From the NCBI GenBank assembly GCA_965197495.1, contig OZ240210.1, forward strand, positions 2,418,001 to 2,482,000: DNA of 64,000 bases, in the 5' to 3' direction. The translations under genes and the position numbers were made by a program. The notes beneath the pieces are model-generated. The model saw nothing but the letters and a program-made list of their open reading frames with translations, made no database searches and was not told where the DNA came from. The DNA is from SMYC01 sp965197495 (GTDB taxonomy: Bacteria > Acidobacteriota > Vicinamibacteria > Marinacidobacterales > SMYC01). This document shows positions 8,035 to 16,348 of the stretch, one piece after another; position 1 is the stretch's first letter; each line of letters begins with the position of its first letter.

Positions 8035-9765
8035 ATGCCTGCCATGAAAGACGGCCTCCGCGTCATCGCTGTCGTCCCCGCGCGCGGGGGCGATCCCGAA
8101 GTGCCTTATCTCAACATCAAGCGGCTCGGGGCACTCCCTCTCATCGCACATACGTTGCGCGAGGCCGAGGAGAGCAAATATATCGACCGCCTCATCGTCT
8201 CGACCGACGACGATCACGTGGCAAGAGTCGCGCGTGAATACGACGCCGAAGTCGTGAAACGGCCCGAGGAGCTCGCGAGAGACCTTTCCGAGATCCGGAC
8301 GGTCATAAGGCACGCGGTCGAGACCGTCGAAGCGGAGAGCGACACCCGCTTCGACATCGTCGTGACGCTCCAGGCGACGTCCCCGTTTCGACGCGCGGAG
8401 CAGATCGACACTGCCATCGAAGAGCTCATCCAAAAGGGCTTCGATGCCGTCATCTCACTCAACGAGGTGCGGGCACTTACTTGGCATCGCCCACGGGGAA
8501 AGCTCGAGCCGTTATTCGAGCGGGCGGGGCGCCGCGACGAGCTCGAGCCGCTCTATCACGAAGACGGAGCCATCCGTGTTTTGCTGCGCGACGTACTCGA
8601 CTCGGAGCCGAGGCTCGGCGAGAACGTCGGGCACATCCTCATGGACAAGATGTCCGCGCTCACCGTCCATGACATCTATGACTTCTGGCTCGCCGAGAAG
8701 CTCGTCCACCTGCCGCGGGTCCTCTTCCGCGTCGACGGCGGCGGCGAGATGGGGATGGGCCACGTGCTCCGGAGCCTCGCGGTGGCGGAAGCTTTGACCA
8801 AGATCGCCCCGCACGCCGATGTCTGCTTTCTCATGCGCGCCGACCCGCCCGAAGGCGTCCAGCACATCGCCCGGCTCGGTTATCCCGTGCGTGTAGCGCC
8901 CGGCGACGAGTTAACGACCCTCGTCGACGTCGTCATCGATATCATCAGAGACTACTCGCCAAACATCATCGTCAACGACCGCCCCTTTCTGGAGGAAGAC
9001 TACTTGCGCGCGCTCGCCGGTCTGGGCGTGTCGACGGTAAACCTCGTGGACTCACTCGATGATATCGAGAACCCTTCCGAGCTGGCCTCGATCATCATCG
9101 CGACGATGCAGGAGGGCGAGGTCGAGCTCGACGATTACCACGCAGGTCCGGCTTTCGCGATCTTGCGCGACTCGTTTCAAAAAAAGGCCGGCGCGTCGAT
9201 GACGATCCCGAACGATGGCAAGCGTGTCGTCTTGAGCTTTGGTGGGAGCGACCCGCAGAACTTGACGACGAAGGCGCTCGAGGCCCTCCACGACATCCCC
9301 GGGCTCGAAGTCACGGTCGTGCTCGGCCCTGCCTACGGTTATCGCGAGCAGCTCGATAGGCTCGTGCCAAAACTTTCATACCGTCCGGACGTCTTGAAAA
9401 ACGTTGAGCACATGGCGGATATCCTGGTGGAAGCCGATCTCGTGCTGTGCTCCGGCGGGATGACCGTATTCGAGATCGCCGCGCTCGGCCGTCCCGGCAT
9501 GGTCCTTTGTCAGAACCGGCGCGAGCGGGAGCGCATGGACGGGTTCTCTCGCTATGGAACGATCGAGCATCTCGGCCTCGGCACCGATGTCAGTGTGGAA
9601 GAGATCGGCAGGAAAGCCAAAGCACTTCTGAAGGATCGAGACGCGCGCCAACAAATGAGCGAAGCGGGCGCCCGCCTCGTCGACGCACAAGGTGCGACGC
9701 GGGTTTACGAAGTGATGAAAAAGGCGGGCAATAAAGGTCCGGCAAACGGAGGTCGTTGGTTGTGA
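8035..9765 (+). CDS. Fusion of NeuA-like cytidylyltransferase and PseG-like UDP-sugar hydrolase
   Basis: Two-domain protein of 576 residues. Residues ~1-232 are a NeuA-type domain (IAVVPARGG, LIVSTDDDHVARVAREY, LQATSPFRRAEQID). Residues ~235-576 match PseG/SpsG, the GT28-like hydrolase that releases UDP from the sugar before the NeuB step (FRVDGGGEMGMGHVLRSLA, IIVNDRPF, LSFGGSDPQNLTTKALEAL, LCSGGMTVFEIAALGRP). In the NeuA part the loop that normally reads GGSKxxxxKN is GGDPEVPYLN, so the usual Lys and Ser are missing. That domain may have altered or lost catalysis. An ATG at 8044 is an alternative start. The fusion links UDP removal to CMP activation in one polypeptide. Confidence 0.85.
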   Translation: MPAMKDGLRVIAVVPARGGDPEVPYLNIKRLGALPLIAHTLREAEESKYIDRLIVSTDDDHVARVAREYDAEVVKRPEELARDLSEIRTVIRHAVETVEAESDTRFDIVVTLQATSPFRRAEQIDTAIEELIQKGFDAVISLNEVRALTWHRPRGKLEPLFERAGRRDELEPLYHEDGAIRVLLRDVLDSEPRLGENVGHILMDKMSALTVHDIYDFWLAEKLVHLPRVLFRVDGGGEMGMGHVLRSLAVAEALTKIAPHADVCFLMRADPPEGVQHIARLGYPVRVAPGDELTTLVDVVIDIIRDYSPNIIVNDRPFLEEDYLRALAGLGVSTVNLVDSLDDIENPSELASIIIATMQEGEVELDDYHAGPAFAILRDSFQKKAGASMTIPNDGKRVVLSFGGSDPQNLTTKALEALHDIPGLEVTVVLGPAYGYREQLDRLVPKLSYRPDVLKNVEHMADILVEADLVLCSGGMTVFEIAALGRPGMVLCQNRRERERMDGFSRYGTIEHLGLGTDVSVEEIGRKAKALLKDRDARQQMSEAGARLVDAQGATRVYEVMKKAGNKGPANGGRWL

Positions 9766-10724
9766 AAGTCCTCATTACGGGAGGCGCGGGTTTCATCGGC
9801 TCCCACCTCTCCGAAGCTCTTCTCGAACGCGGCGACGAGGTCTATGTGCTCGACGATCTTTCCACCGGCAGCATCGAGAACATCGACCACCTCAAAGACC
9901 ACGAGCGCTTTCATTACACCATCGACACCGTCATGAACACGCCCGCCACCGCGGAGCACGTTGACCGAGTCGACGTCGTTGTTCATTTGGCCGCTGCCGT
10001 CGGTGTGCGCCTCATCGTCGAAAGCCCCGTGCACACCATCGAGACCAACGTCCACGGCACGGAGACGGTGCTGAGGGTTGCGAACAAGAAGAAGAAGAGA
10101 GTCATCCTCGCCTCGACCTCGGAAGTCTATGGCAAGAGCACCGACATCCCGTTTCGAGAGGACTCGGATCTCGTCATGGGCGCGACCCACAAAGGCCGCT
10201 GGAGCTACGCGTGCTCGAAAGCTATCGATGAGTTTCTCGGCCTTGCTTACTACAAAGAGAAGAAGCTCCCGGTCGTCGTGGTGCGTCTTTTCAATACGGT
10301 CGGGCCGCGGCAGACGGGCCGCTACGGGATGGTTATCCCGAACTTCGTGCGGCAAGCGCTTGCGGGTCAGCCGATCACGGTCTTCGGCGACGGAACCCAG
10401 CGCCGCTGTTTCACCGATGTCTCGGACGTCGTGGGCGGCCTGCTCGGCCTCATCGATCACCGCGACGCCGCGGGCGAGGTCTTCAACATCGGCTCGCAGC
10501 AAGAAGTGAGCATCCTGGAGCTCGCCGAGAAAGTGAAAGCGATGACGAAGAGTAAGTCAGAGATCGTCCTCGTGCCTTACGAAAAAGCTTATGAGGAGGG
10601 CTTCGAAGACATGACGCGGCGTGTTCCCGATACGGGCAAGATCGCAAAGCTCGTCGGTTACAAGCCGACGGTGAGCCTCGAGCAGATTCTCGAACGCGTG
10701 ATCGCCTATCTGTCTAATTCGTAG
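9762..10724 (+). CDS. NAD-dependent sugar epimerase/dehydratase (extended SDR)
   Basis: Rossmann-fold nucleotide-sugar enzyme of the extended short-chain dehydrogenase family, 320 residues. The dinucleotide-binding motif GGAGFIGSHL lies at residues 7-16, DDLSTGSIENI binds the cofactor ribose region, and the active-site Tyr/Lys pair is in SYACSKAIDE near residue 149, after STSEVYG. The later RLFNTVGPRQTGRYGMVIP and GDGTQRRCFTDVSDVV motifs are like those of UDP-glucuronate decarboxylases and UDP-hexose 4-epimerases. The GTG at 9762 overlaps the previous stop by 4 bases. It is probably the last gene of the operon. The exact reaction (epimerase, decarboxylase or dehydratase) cannot be decided. 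Confidence 0.82.
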   Translation: MKVLITGGAGFIGSHLSEALLERGDEVYVLDDLSTGSIENIDHLKDHERFHYTIDTVMNTPATAEHVDRVDVVVHLAAAVGVRLIVESPVHTIETNVHGTETVLRVANKKKKRVILASTSEVYGKSTDIPFREDSDLVMGATHKGRWSYACSKAIDEFLGLAYYKEKKLPVVVVRLFNTVGPRQTGRYGMVIPNFVRQALAGQPITVFGDGTQRRCFTDVSDVVGGLLGLIDHRDAAGEVFNIGSQQEVSILELAEKVKAMTKSKSEIVLVPYEKAYEEGFEDMTRRVPDTGKIAKLVGYKPTVSLEQILERVIAYLSNS

Positions 10725-10782
10725 CCAGGTAATCCTGAAAACTCGGCCGCTCCTCAAATCGTGTGCATGAGCGCCTTAAGAA

Positions 10783-10873
10783 TGGCCACAGAGACACAGC
10801 GCGGCGGAGCCGCAACCAAATTGGAGGACGGCTCCGCCGCGAGCAGTCAGCGGTCAGCATTCAGCGGTCAGCT
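10783..10873. repeat. Dispersed hairpin repeat, copy 1 (inverted relative to 14819-14914)
   Basis: About 90 bases reading CCACAGAGACACAGCGCGG and onward. It contains a 13-base palindromic pair CGCGGCGGAGCCG / CGGCTCCGCCGCG around CAACCAAATTGGAGGA, then heptamer-like GGTCAGC units. The same unit occurs in opposite orientation at 14819-14914 with only one or two differences. The pair encloses the IS256 and IS1634 elements. Confidence 0.85.
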
Positions 10874-11043
10874 CCGGATTCGAGCCTCCGGATGAGAGAG
10901 GCGAGCATACGCTTGACCTCGGTGGTTCGCTCGGCAAGCTCCTGAAGACTTTGGCTATCGAGCAACCCGAGCTCGTGGGCAAGGAGCAGTTCGTATTCGA
11001 GCTCGCTTGCTGAGCCCATACTCATTTGAAGAAAGCGGGCCAT
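10861..11043 (-). pseudogene. Four-helix bundle protein (23S rRNA intervening-sequence protein family), C-terminal remnant
   Basis: The 60-residue frame ARFLQMSMGSASELEYELLL...EVKRMLASLIRRLESG matches the C-terminal half of the small four-helix bundle proteins often found in 23S rRNA intervening sequences. Intact members have about 55 more N-terminal residues; these are missing. The break falls just before ARFLQ, at the edge of the IS256 element, so insertion of that element probably destroyed the gene. Its stop codon lies inside the dispersed hairpin repeat. Confidence 0.7.
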
Positions 11044-12468
11044 ATCCCGGTTCGTTTAAGCAACGTTCTTCCTCGACGTATTCTTTTTCGCGGTCTCGAT
11101 CTTCAGTTCACGCTTGAGCGCTTCACGCAGCTTTGGAAGGTGTCGGTAGCCCATCACCTTCCGGAGGCGCGGCTCGATGTCGGTGAGCGCGGTCGCGAGC
11201 CAGCGTTGGCGTTGGTTCGAAGTCTTCCAGTGATCGACCTTCGCGCAACGTTCCTCGATAAGCGCATTGACGGACTCGATGCAGTTCGTCGTCTTTAGTG
11301 AGTGACCGAGCACCCCGTACACGCCAAGACGATGCACGGTCAGGGTCTCCTCCAGCCCCTCTTCGAGGCTAGAGGCCGCAGACTGATTCCTCTCTTCCAG
11401 CTCGCGGTGGAGTTGCTCGAGGGCCTCAAGCGCCTCCTTGTGCGTCGGCCGGCCGTACGCGCGCTGCAGCCGCTTGCGCCACAACGACTGCTCGCTCTTG
11501 GACAAATAGCTCACGACATTCTCTCGTTTGTGCCACTGGCAACGGCCCACGACGACCCGCCTGCGAAAGGCCTTAGTCACGGCTCCTCGCAGCCCCTTGC
11601 TGCCGTCGATGACCACCAGCAGCCCTTCAGAGATATCGAGACCCCGCTCGACCAATGAACGCAGGAACGGCCTAAGAACACGCTCGTTCTCAGTGTCTGT
11701 CTCCACGAAGCCGAGGAAGCGTTTGTCCCCGGATAACGTGATGCCGAGAGCCACCACCATCGTCGCGTCGGCGAACGTCTTGCCGTCCAGGACCATCGCC
11801 ACCACGTCCTCACCCGAGAGATCACGCTCCTGCATCTCACGCAGCTTCGCTGCGCTTGCTTCGACGAAGCCGCGCGACACCGACGAACTCGACAGACCGA
11901 TCGCGCCCGGGACCAATTCCGCCGCCGACTCATAGTTCCGGCACGAGATCCCGTACAGCACTCTTCGTAGAAGCAACTCGTCCACCTCTCCGCGGTGACT
12001 CAGACTCTCGTACGAGCTCAACGGGATCTCTCCGTCGCGGCCGCGAACACGGGGAACGCGGACCGGAACTCGCTGACCCGCGAGTTTCACCGTGCCCGGA
12101 TTCGTCCCGTGACGTCGTCCCTGCACCGTCTCCGATTTCCGAACGTATCGCTCTCCCGCAAGCTCACTGACCTCGGCGTCCAGCAACTCGTGAACATGCA
12201 TCAGGCCGAGAGGCACCAGTGCGCGGATCATCTCGACCTTCGAGTCCACCTCGAGCTCCCCGTATCCCTCTTGCTCCATGACCTCTACTTCACCTAGACG
12301 ACGCGTCTTCTTGCGTTCCTTGACCCTTCGTAGCAGACTTCCCATATCGGCTCCTTTCTTGAGCGGCTTGATTTCGCTTTTCACAACGTCATCAAACCAC
12401 CCGAGAGGGAGCCGTTTCAAATTTCAACTAAGAGTGGCACACATTCTGATTTTTCTTCTTCTCAAAAC
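11044..12468 (-). mobile_element. IS256-family insertion sequence (approximate limits)
   Basis: Contains one complete-looking IS256-type transposase. The left limit is set by the break in the four-helix bundle gene, and the right limit by the start of the IS1634 terminal repeat at 12469. I could not find convincing matching terminal inverted repeats, so one end may be truncated by the neighbouring IS1634 insertion. Confidence 0.55.
11056..12345 (-). CDS. IS256-family (Mutator-type) transposase
   Basis: DDE transposase of 429 residues. The catalytic pattern is visible: AMVLDGKTF (first Asp), LLVVIDGSKGLRGA (second Asp), the family hallmark VVGRCQWHKRENV, and TTNCIESVNALIEERC (Glu). I chose the ATG at 12345 because AAAGGAG lies 5 bases upstream; the open frame extends 25 codons further without similarity. 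No internal stops are seen, so the protein may be active. Confidence 0.88.
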   Translation of the reverse strand: MGSLLRRVKERKKTRRLGEVEVMEQEGYGELEVDSKVEMIRALVPLGLMHVHELLDAEVSELAGERYVRKSETVQGRRHGTNPGTVKLAGQRVPVRVPRVRGRDGEIPLSSYESLSHRGEVDELLLRRVLYGISCRNYESAAELVPGAIGLSSSSVSRGFVEASAAKLREMQERDLSGEDVVAMVLDGKTFADATMVVALGITLSGDKRFLGFVETDTENERVLRPFLRSLVERGLDISEGLLVVIDGSKGLRGAVTKAFRRRVVVGRCQWHKRENVVSYLSKSEQSLWRKRLQRAYGRPTHKEALEALEQLHRELEERNQSAASSLEEGLEETLTVHRLGVYGVLGHSLKTTNCIESVNALIEERCAKVDHWKTSNQRQRWLATALTDIEPRLRKVMGYRHLPKLREALKRELKIETAKKNTSRKNVA

Positions 12469-14686
12469 AAGCTTTTCAGGGTTAGTAGTACAGAGACACA
12501 GAGTTTCGAAAACACTTACCGTTTCCGCTGGGCGCGACGAGATCTTCCAGGGAGCTCACGACGTCACCGTCCGCCGGGATGACGCTGCTAGCCCATGTTT
12601 CCCTTTTAGGTGTCTAAGTCATCGAAAACAAAGGATCGAGATCGGCGGTTTGTCTCTACGCTGACAGCACCTCCTCGGAGAAGGCTGGCGGGTCGCGTTC
12701 AACGATGCCGAGTGCAGTCAGGATCGAGTTGGCGCGAGCGGTGCCGCGCGTGACGACGCGCTTAGTCCGCCCAGAACCCAGCTGTAAGTCGACGACCCGG
12801 ACCGAGCGTAGCGCTTGTAGTGCCTCGGTTGCGGACAGGTCGAGTTCGGCGACCTTGAGCTTTTTCTCAAGAGCCCGATGCACAAGGAAGGCCAGCGTAG
12901 CTACGAAAAGATGTGCCTCCACACGCTCATCGGTCTGGTGGTAAACGGGACGCATCTCAATGACATCCTTAAGGCATGAGAAGGCTCGCTCGACCTCGTT
13001 TAGGTCCTTGTAAAGGCGCACGGCGTCGACCGGAGAGAGGTTTTGCTCCTCGGTTTGAATAACGTACTTACCCTCGTAGGCTTGCTCGCGCTTGAGGTTG
13101 ACGGGGTGCTCGAAGAAGCGGAAGCGACCGTTTTTGTACTCCCAGTCGTAGTAACGGTGACCGTGGTGGCGTGCCTGTATGCGCGCGGCGGCGGCACCGA
13201 TTTTCTCGGGGGCTTTCAATCGTCCGTCGTGCACGCGGCGCTCGAGGGCCTCGAATGCCGCACGGGCACGTCCCATGGCCCGCAGCCTCTGCCCGCGCTC
13301 GTAGGCGAGCCTTTCGTCGCTGTGAACGACGAAGATGCGCACCCCAGACTGCTCGGAGCGGACTTCTTGCACACGAGTCTTAGGTGGCTCGGCTTTTTCG
13401 CTCACCGTGATGCCACCAGGGCAGTCGATCCACTCTCCGCTGGCGCGCTCGATGTAACGATAGACCTCCTCGCGCCGTCGTCTTTGCAGCCCGACGAGAT
13501 AGCCCTGCTTGCGCGAGCGCACCACTGCCAGGCTGTCGCTCGTTACCATCCCTCGGTCGCCGACAAAAACCACGCGGTGCAAACCGAATCGTTCGTTGAG
13601 ATCGTTGAGCACCTGCGGCACCGTTTTCGCGTCACGCCAGTTGCCGGCGAAAACATGGTGGGCGATCGGCCAACCGTCCACCATCACCAGACCGATAAGC
13701 ACTTGCCGGTTACGCGGTCTGCGGTCGCGACTGTAGCCGTGGGCGCCGAGCCCCGGAGGGCCTTGACCTTCGAAGTACGTCGACGTCAGGTCGTAAAACA
13801 CCATGTCAACCTCAAGCGAAAACAGATCCCGCAAGCACAAAAACAGCTCCTTCTCGATCTGTTCTTTGCGGGCATGCAGCTGGTCGAGCGTTCGGTACCA
13901 TTGCTTGAGTTGGCGAAACTCCACGCGAACCCGCGGGGAGCGACTCGCTCGCCGTTCCCCATCATCGCGCCACTGCGGCACCCACCGCCGCCCCTGCCGG
14001 TCGCAGACGAAGTCGGTCTCGAGCCAGCGCGCCAGACCGTGCTCGCTTGACGGAGCACATAGCCGGTTGGCGACCAGCACCAAAGCTCGCTCGCTTAGCG
14101 CCACTCCGTCCCGCTTGCCGCGGCCCCCGAGCCGGTCGAGAATCTGCTCCAGCCCGAACTCGCGCCACAGCGTCGCCGTCACCAGCATCGGACCCCAATC
14201 CCACGCGTCTGCCCCCGCGACCTGCTCGGCTGCTCGCTCGGTGTCGGCCGGTTCACCGGCCCCAAGCAACCGATTGAGGGAGTCGAGATTGGCAACTAGG
14301 AGATCCTTGCGCCCCAAGTTGCACACTACGCGTTGCTTCGGCTTGCCGTGCTCCCGATACGACTCGACCAGGCGGACATACCCATGTTGAACCCCTTTGC
14401 CGCCTGCGGCCCGAACGATGCGGAAGAACATAACCTGTCCTCACGCATACTACATGTCATTGTCCACGATTACAACGTATTAATGGCGCTCAAAGCACAA
14501 TCTCTGTCTCTACGTTTTGGGCGAAATTCAACCCCCGTTCCTTTGAATTCAGTCACTTACGAGCGTTAGGGTGCTCCTAAAGGGTAAACATGGGCTAGCA
14601 GCGTCGAACACAGAGGCAACAATAGAGCCCGCCGAGTGCTCTTCGCTCGCTCTCGCTTTCTCTGTACTACTAACCCGAAAAAGCTT
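12469..14686. mobile_element. IS1634-family insertion sequence with 27-bp terminal inverted repeats
   Basis: The ends at 12469-12495 and 14660-14686 are inverted copies matching at 25 of 27 positions (outer AAGCTTTT, inner GGGTTAGTAGTACAGAG). They bracket a single IS4-superfamily transposase. I see no clear target duplication immediately outside. The stretch 12346-12655, between the two transposase genes, holds only the left terminal repeat and non-coding leader DNA. Confidence 0.8.
12656..14431 (-). CDS. IS1634-family transposase
   Basis: Full-length transposase of 591 residues. Catalytic landmarks are MVFYDLTSTYFEG (first Asp), RVVFVGDRGMVTSDSL (second Asp) and DLNEVERAFSCLKDVIEMRP (Glu, YREK-like region). 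The N-terminal KGVQHGYVRLVESYREHGK is typical of the group. It lies wholly inside the 27-bp inverted repeats and shows no frame damage, so this copy could be functional. It is a different subtype from the IS1634 relative at 35426, which is frameshifted. Confidence 0.88.
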   Translation of the reverse strand: MFFRIVRAAGGKGVQHGYVRLVESYREHGKPKQRVVCNLGRKDLLVANLDSLNRLLGAGEPADTERAAEQVAGADAWDWGPMLVTATLWREFGLEQILDRLGGRGKRDGVALSERALVLVANRLCAPSSEHGLARWLETDFVCDRQGRRWVPQWRDDGERRASRSPRVRVEFRQLKQWYRTLDQLHARKEQIEKELFLCLRDLFSLEVDMVFYDLTSTYFEGQGPPGLGAHGYSRDRRPRNRQVLIGLVMVDGWPIAHHVFAGNWRDAKTVPQVLNDLNERFGLHRVVFVGDRGMVTSDSLAVVRSRKQGYLVGLQRRRREEVYRYIERASGEWIDCPGGITVSEKAEPPKTRVQEVRSEQSGVRIFVVHSDERLAYERGQRLRAMGRARAAFEALERRVHDGRLKAPEKIGAAAARIQARHHGHRYYDWEYKNGRFRFFEHPVNLKREQAYEGKYVIQTEEQNLSPVDAVRLYKDLNEVERAFSCLKDVIEMRPVYHQTDERVEAHLFVATLAFLVHRALEKKLKVAELDLSATEALQALRSVRVVDLQLGSGRTKRVVTRGTARANSILTALGIVERDPPAFSEEVLSA

Positions 14687-14818
14687 CTATTTCTTGCAAG
14701 AATTTGAGCGGCTGCGGCCGGATCCGCGAGAGGGTAAATCAGTTAGAAGAGTCACCGCGGCGAAGAATTGGGACGGCGCACACTGAGAATGGGACCGAGG
14801 CGCGAAGCGCCGAGCACC

Positions 14819-14914
14819 ACGAGCTGACCGCTGAATGCTGACCGCTGACCGCTCGCGGCGGAGCCGTCCTCCAATTTGGTTGCGGCTCCGCCGCGCTGTG
14901 CCTCTGTGGCCATC
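14819..14914. repeat. Dispersed hairpin repeat, copy 2
   Basis: Reverse complement of the unit at 10783-10873. It has the same GGTTGCGGCTCCGCCGCG hairpin arm, the same TCCTCCAATTTGGTT loop region and the same GCTGACCGCTGA heptad-like units. It ends CTGTGGCCAT just before the methyltransferase promoter region. Confidence 0.85.
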
Positions 14915-14943
14915 CGCTTTGGTTGGGGAATTATACGTTTGAC

Positions 14944-14972
14944 TTGACTTGGGCCAGGCGGCCCGATACCAT
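14944..14972 (+). promoter_or_regulatory. Candidate promoter for the methyltransferase-HNH gene
   Basis: TTGACT at 14944-14949 and TACCAT at 14967-14972 are separated by 17 bases. Transcription would then start at about 14979, which is the A of the ATG, again implying a leaderless or near-leaderless message. Prediction by eye only. Confidence 0.35.
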
Positions 14973-14978
14973 CGCTGG

Positions 14979-16316
14979 ATGAAGCCCAACTGGCACAACC
15001 GAACCCTCTTTCACGGCGACAACCTCAAGTTCCTCCGCTCCATGAATAGGGAGAGCGTAGACCTCATCGCTACGGACCCACCGTTCAACAAAGGCCGAGA
15101 CTTCCACGCGACGCCAGACAGCCTCGCGAAGGGCGCATCGTTTCAAGATCGGTGGTCGTGGGAGACGGACGTGCACCAGGAGTGGGTAGACCACATCACC
15201 GACGACCATCCAAACGTCATGAACGTCGTGCATGGCTCACGTTCAAGCTACGGCGACGACATGGGCGCGTTCCTGTGCTTCATAGCGGTCCGGTTGCTTG
15301 CCATGCGCCGTGTACTTAAGCCTACCGGTAGCATCTACCTGCACTGTGATCCGACGGCAAGTCACTACCTCAAGGAGCTGATGGACGCCGTGTTCGGACG
15401 GAAGAACTTCAGGAATGAGATCGTTTGGCACTATCAGGGCTGGAACAAACGACTCCGAAACCACATTGAACGAAGGCACGATATTATCCTGTTCTATTCA
15501 CAGTCGAAAGGTTCGGCATTCAACTACCCAACGCGACCATGGGGCAGCAAAGACGAATACATTCGCGTTCGCAAACAGCGAGTCAGAGCAGATGAAAACG
15601 GGCGTGAATACGTGCTCTCTGATGCAGGTGGCGGGAAGCGGGTCAAGCGATGTCTCGACGATGCAATGAGCTATGGCGTTCCACTCGACGACGTATGGAG
15701 GATTGACAAGATCAACAACTCGGACAAGATAGAGCGCGTCGGATATCCGACCCAGAAGCCACTCGCGCTCTACGAGCGGATCGTCCTCGCCAGTAGCAAC
15801 AAAGGCGATGTCGTCCTAGACCCATTCGCAGGTTGCGCCACAACGTGCGTGGCCGCCGAACGGTTGGGCCGCGAGTGGGTAGGAATCGACATTTGGGACA
15901 ACGCCCATCAAACCGTTGTTGATCGACTAAGAGACGAGGGCGAGTTGTTCGGAAAGGTTCACTACGCGACAGAGCCGCCGGAGCGCACAGACGACGGCGA
16001 AACATCCGCTCCGTTCCTTCGCGTCAAACAGGCGGTTCGAGAACCGCACGGGCCGCGAATGAGCCGCGCCGAAATGTACAACATCCTTCTCTCGCGACAA
16101 GGACCGAAGTGCCAAGGCTGCGACCGGAAGTTTGACGACCCGCGTTACCTGGAGCTCGACCACAACACGCCCCGCGCCGATGGTGGGATTAACCACATTT
16201 CAAACCGCGTGCTGTTGTGCGGCCCCTGCAACCGAGCCAAGAGCAACGTCTACACGCTATCGGGGCTTCGACGTCTGAACAAGAAGAACGAATGGATGAT
16301 CCGTGGTGGCACTTGA
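14979..16316 (+). CDS. DNA methyltransferase (beta-class, N6-A/N4-C) fused to HNH endonuclease domain
   Basis: 445-residue two-domain protein. Residues ~1-320 are an amino-methyltransferase in beta-class order: LIATDPPFNKG (catalytic motif IV), a middle segment VLKPTGSIYLHCD...LMDAVFG, then the SAM-binding motif DPFAGCATTCVAAERLG and VGIDIW. Residues ~370-430 form an HNH nuclease with CxxC zinc ligands: KCQGCDRKF, YLELDHNTPRADGG, HISNRVLLCGPCNRAKSN. All expected HNH residues are present. I prefer the ATG at 14979 over the TTG 30 bases upstream. No separate restriction enzyme gene is adjacent. It may be a one-protein restriction-modification or modification-linked nuclease; target site and activity are unknown. 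Confidence 0.85.
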   Translation: MKPNWHNRTLFHGDNLKFLRSMNRESVDLIATDPPFNKGRDFHATPDSLAKGASFQDRWSWETDVHQEWVDHITDDHPNVMNVVHGSRSSYGDDMGAFLCFIAVRLLAMRRVLKPTGSIYLHCDPTASHYLKELMDAVFGRKNFRNEIVWHYQGWNKRLRNHIERRHDIILFYSQSKGSAFNYPTRPWGSKDEYIRVRKQRVRADENGREYVLSDAGGGKRVKRCLDDAMSYGVPLDDVWRIDKINNSDKIERVGYPTQKPLALYERIVLASSNKGDVVLDPFAGCATTCVAAERLGREWVGIDIWDNAHQTVVDRLRDEGELFGKVHYATEPPERTDDGETSAPFLRVKQAVREPHGPRMSRAEMYNILLSRQGPKCQGCDRKFDDPRYLELDHNTPRADGGINHISNRVLLCGPCNRAKSNVYTLSGLRRLNKKNEWMIRGGT

Positions 16317-16348
16317 AGTCCGATCTGGCCCTGTAGTAGATTGGTGCG

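Larger units (their letters stand above)
14432..14978. other. Non-coding stretch between IS1634 and the methyltransferase gene
   Basis: Holds the right IS1634 inverted repeat (14660-14686), the second copy of the dispersed hairpin repeat (14819-14914) and a possible promoter. Short plus-strand frames here show no family similarity. Confidence 0.6.

Noticed and set aside
11044..14686. Composite transposon carrying cargo between two IS
   Set aside because: The two IS are of different families and there is no cargo gene between them.
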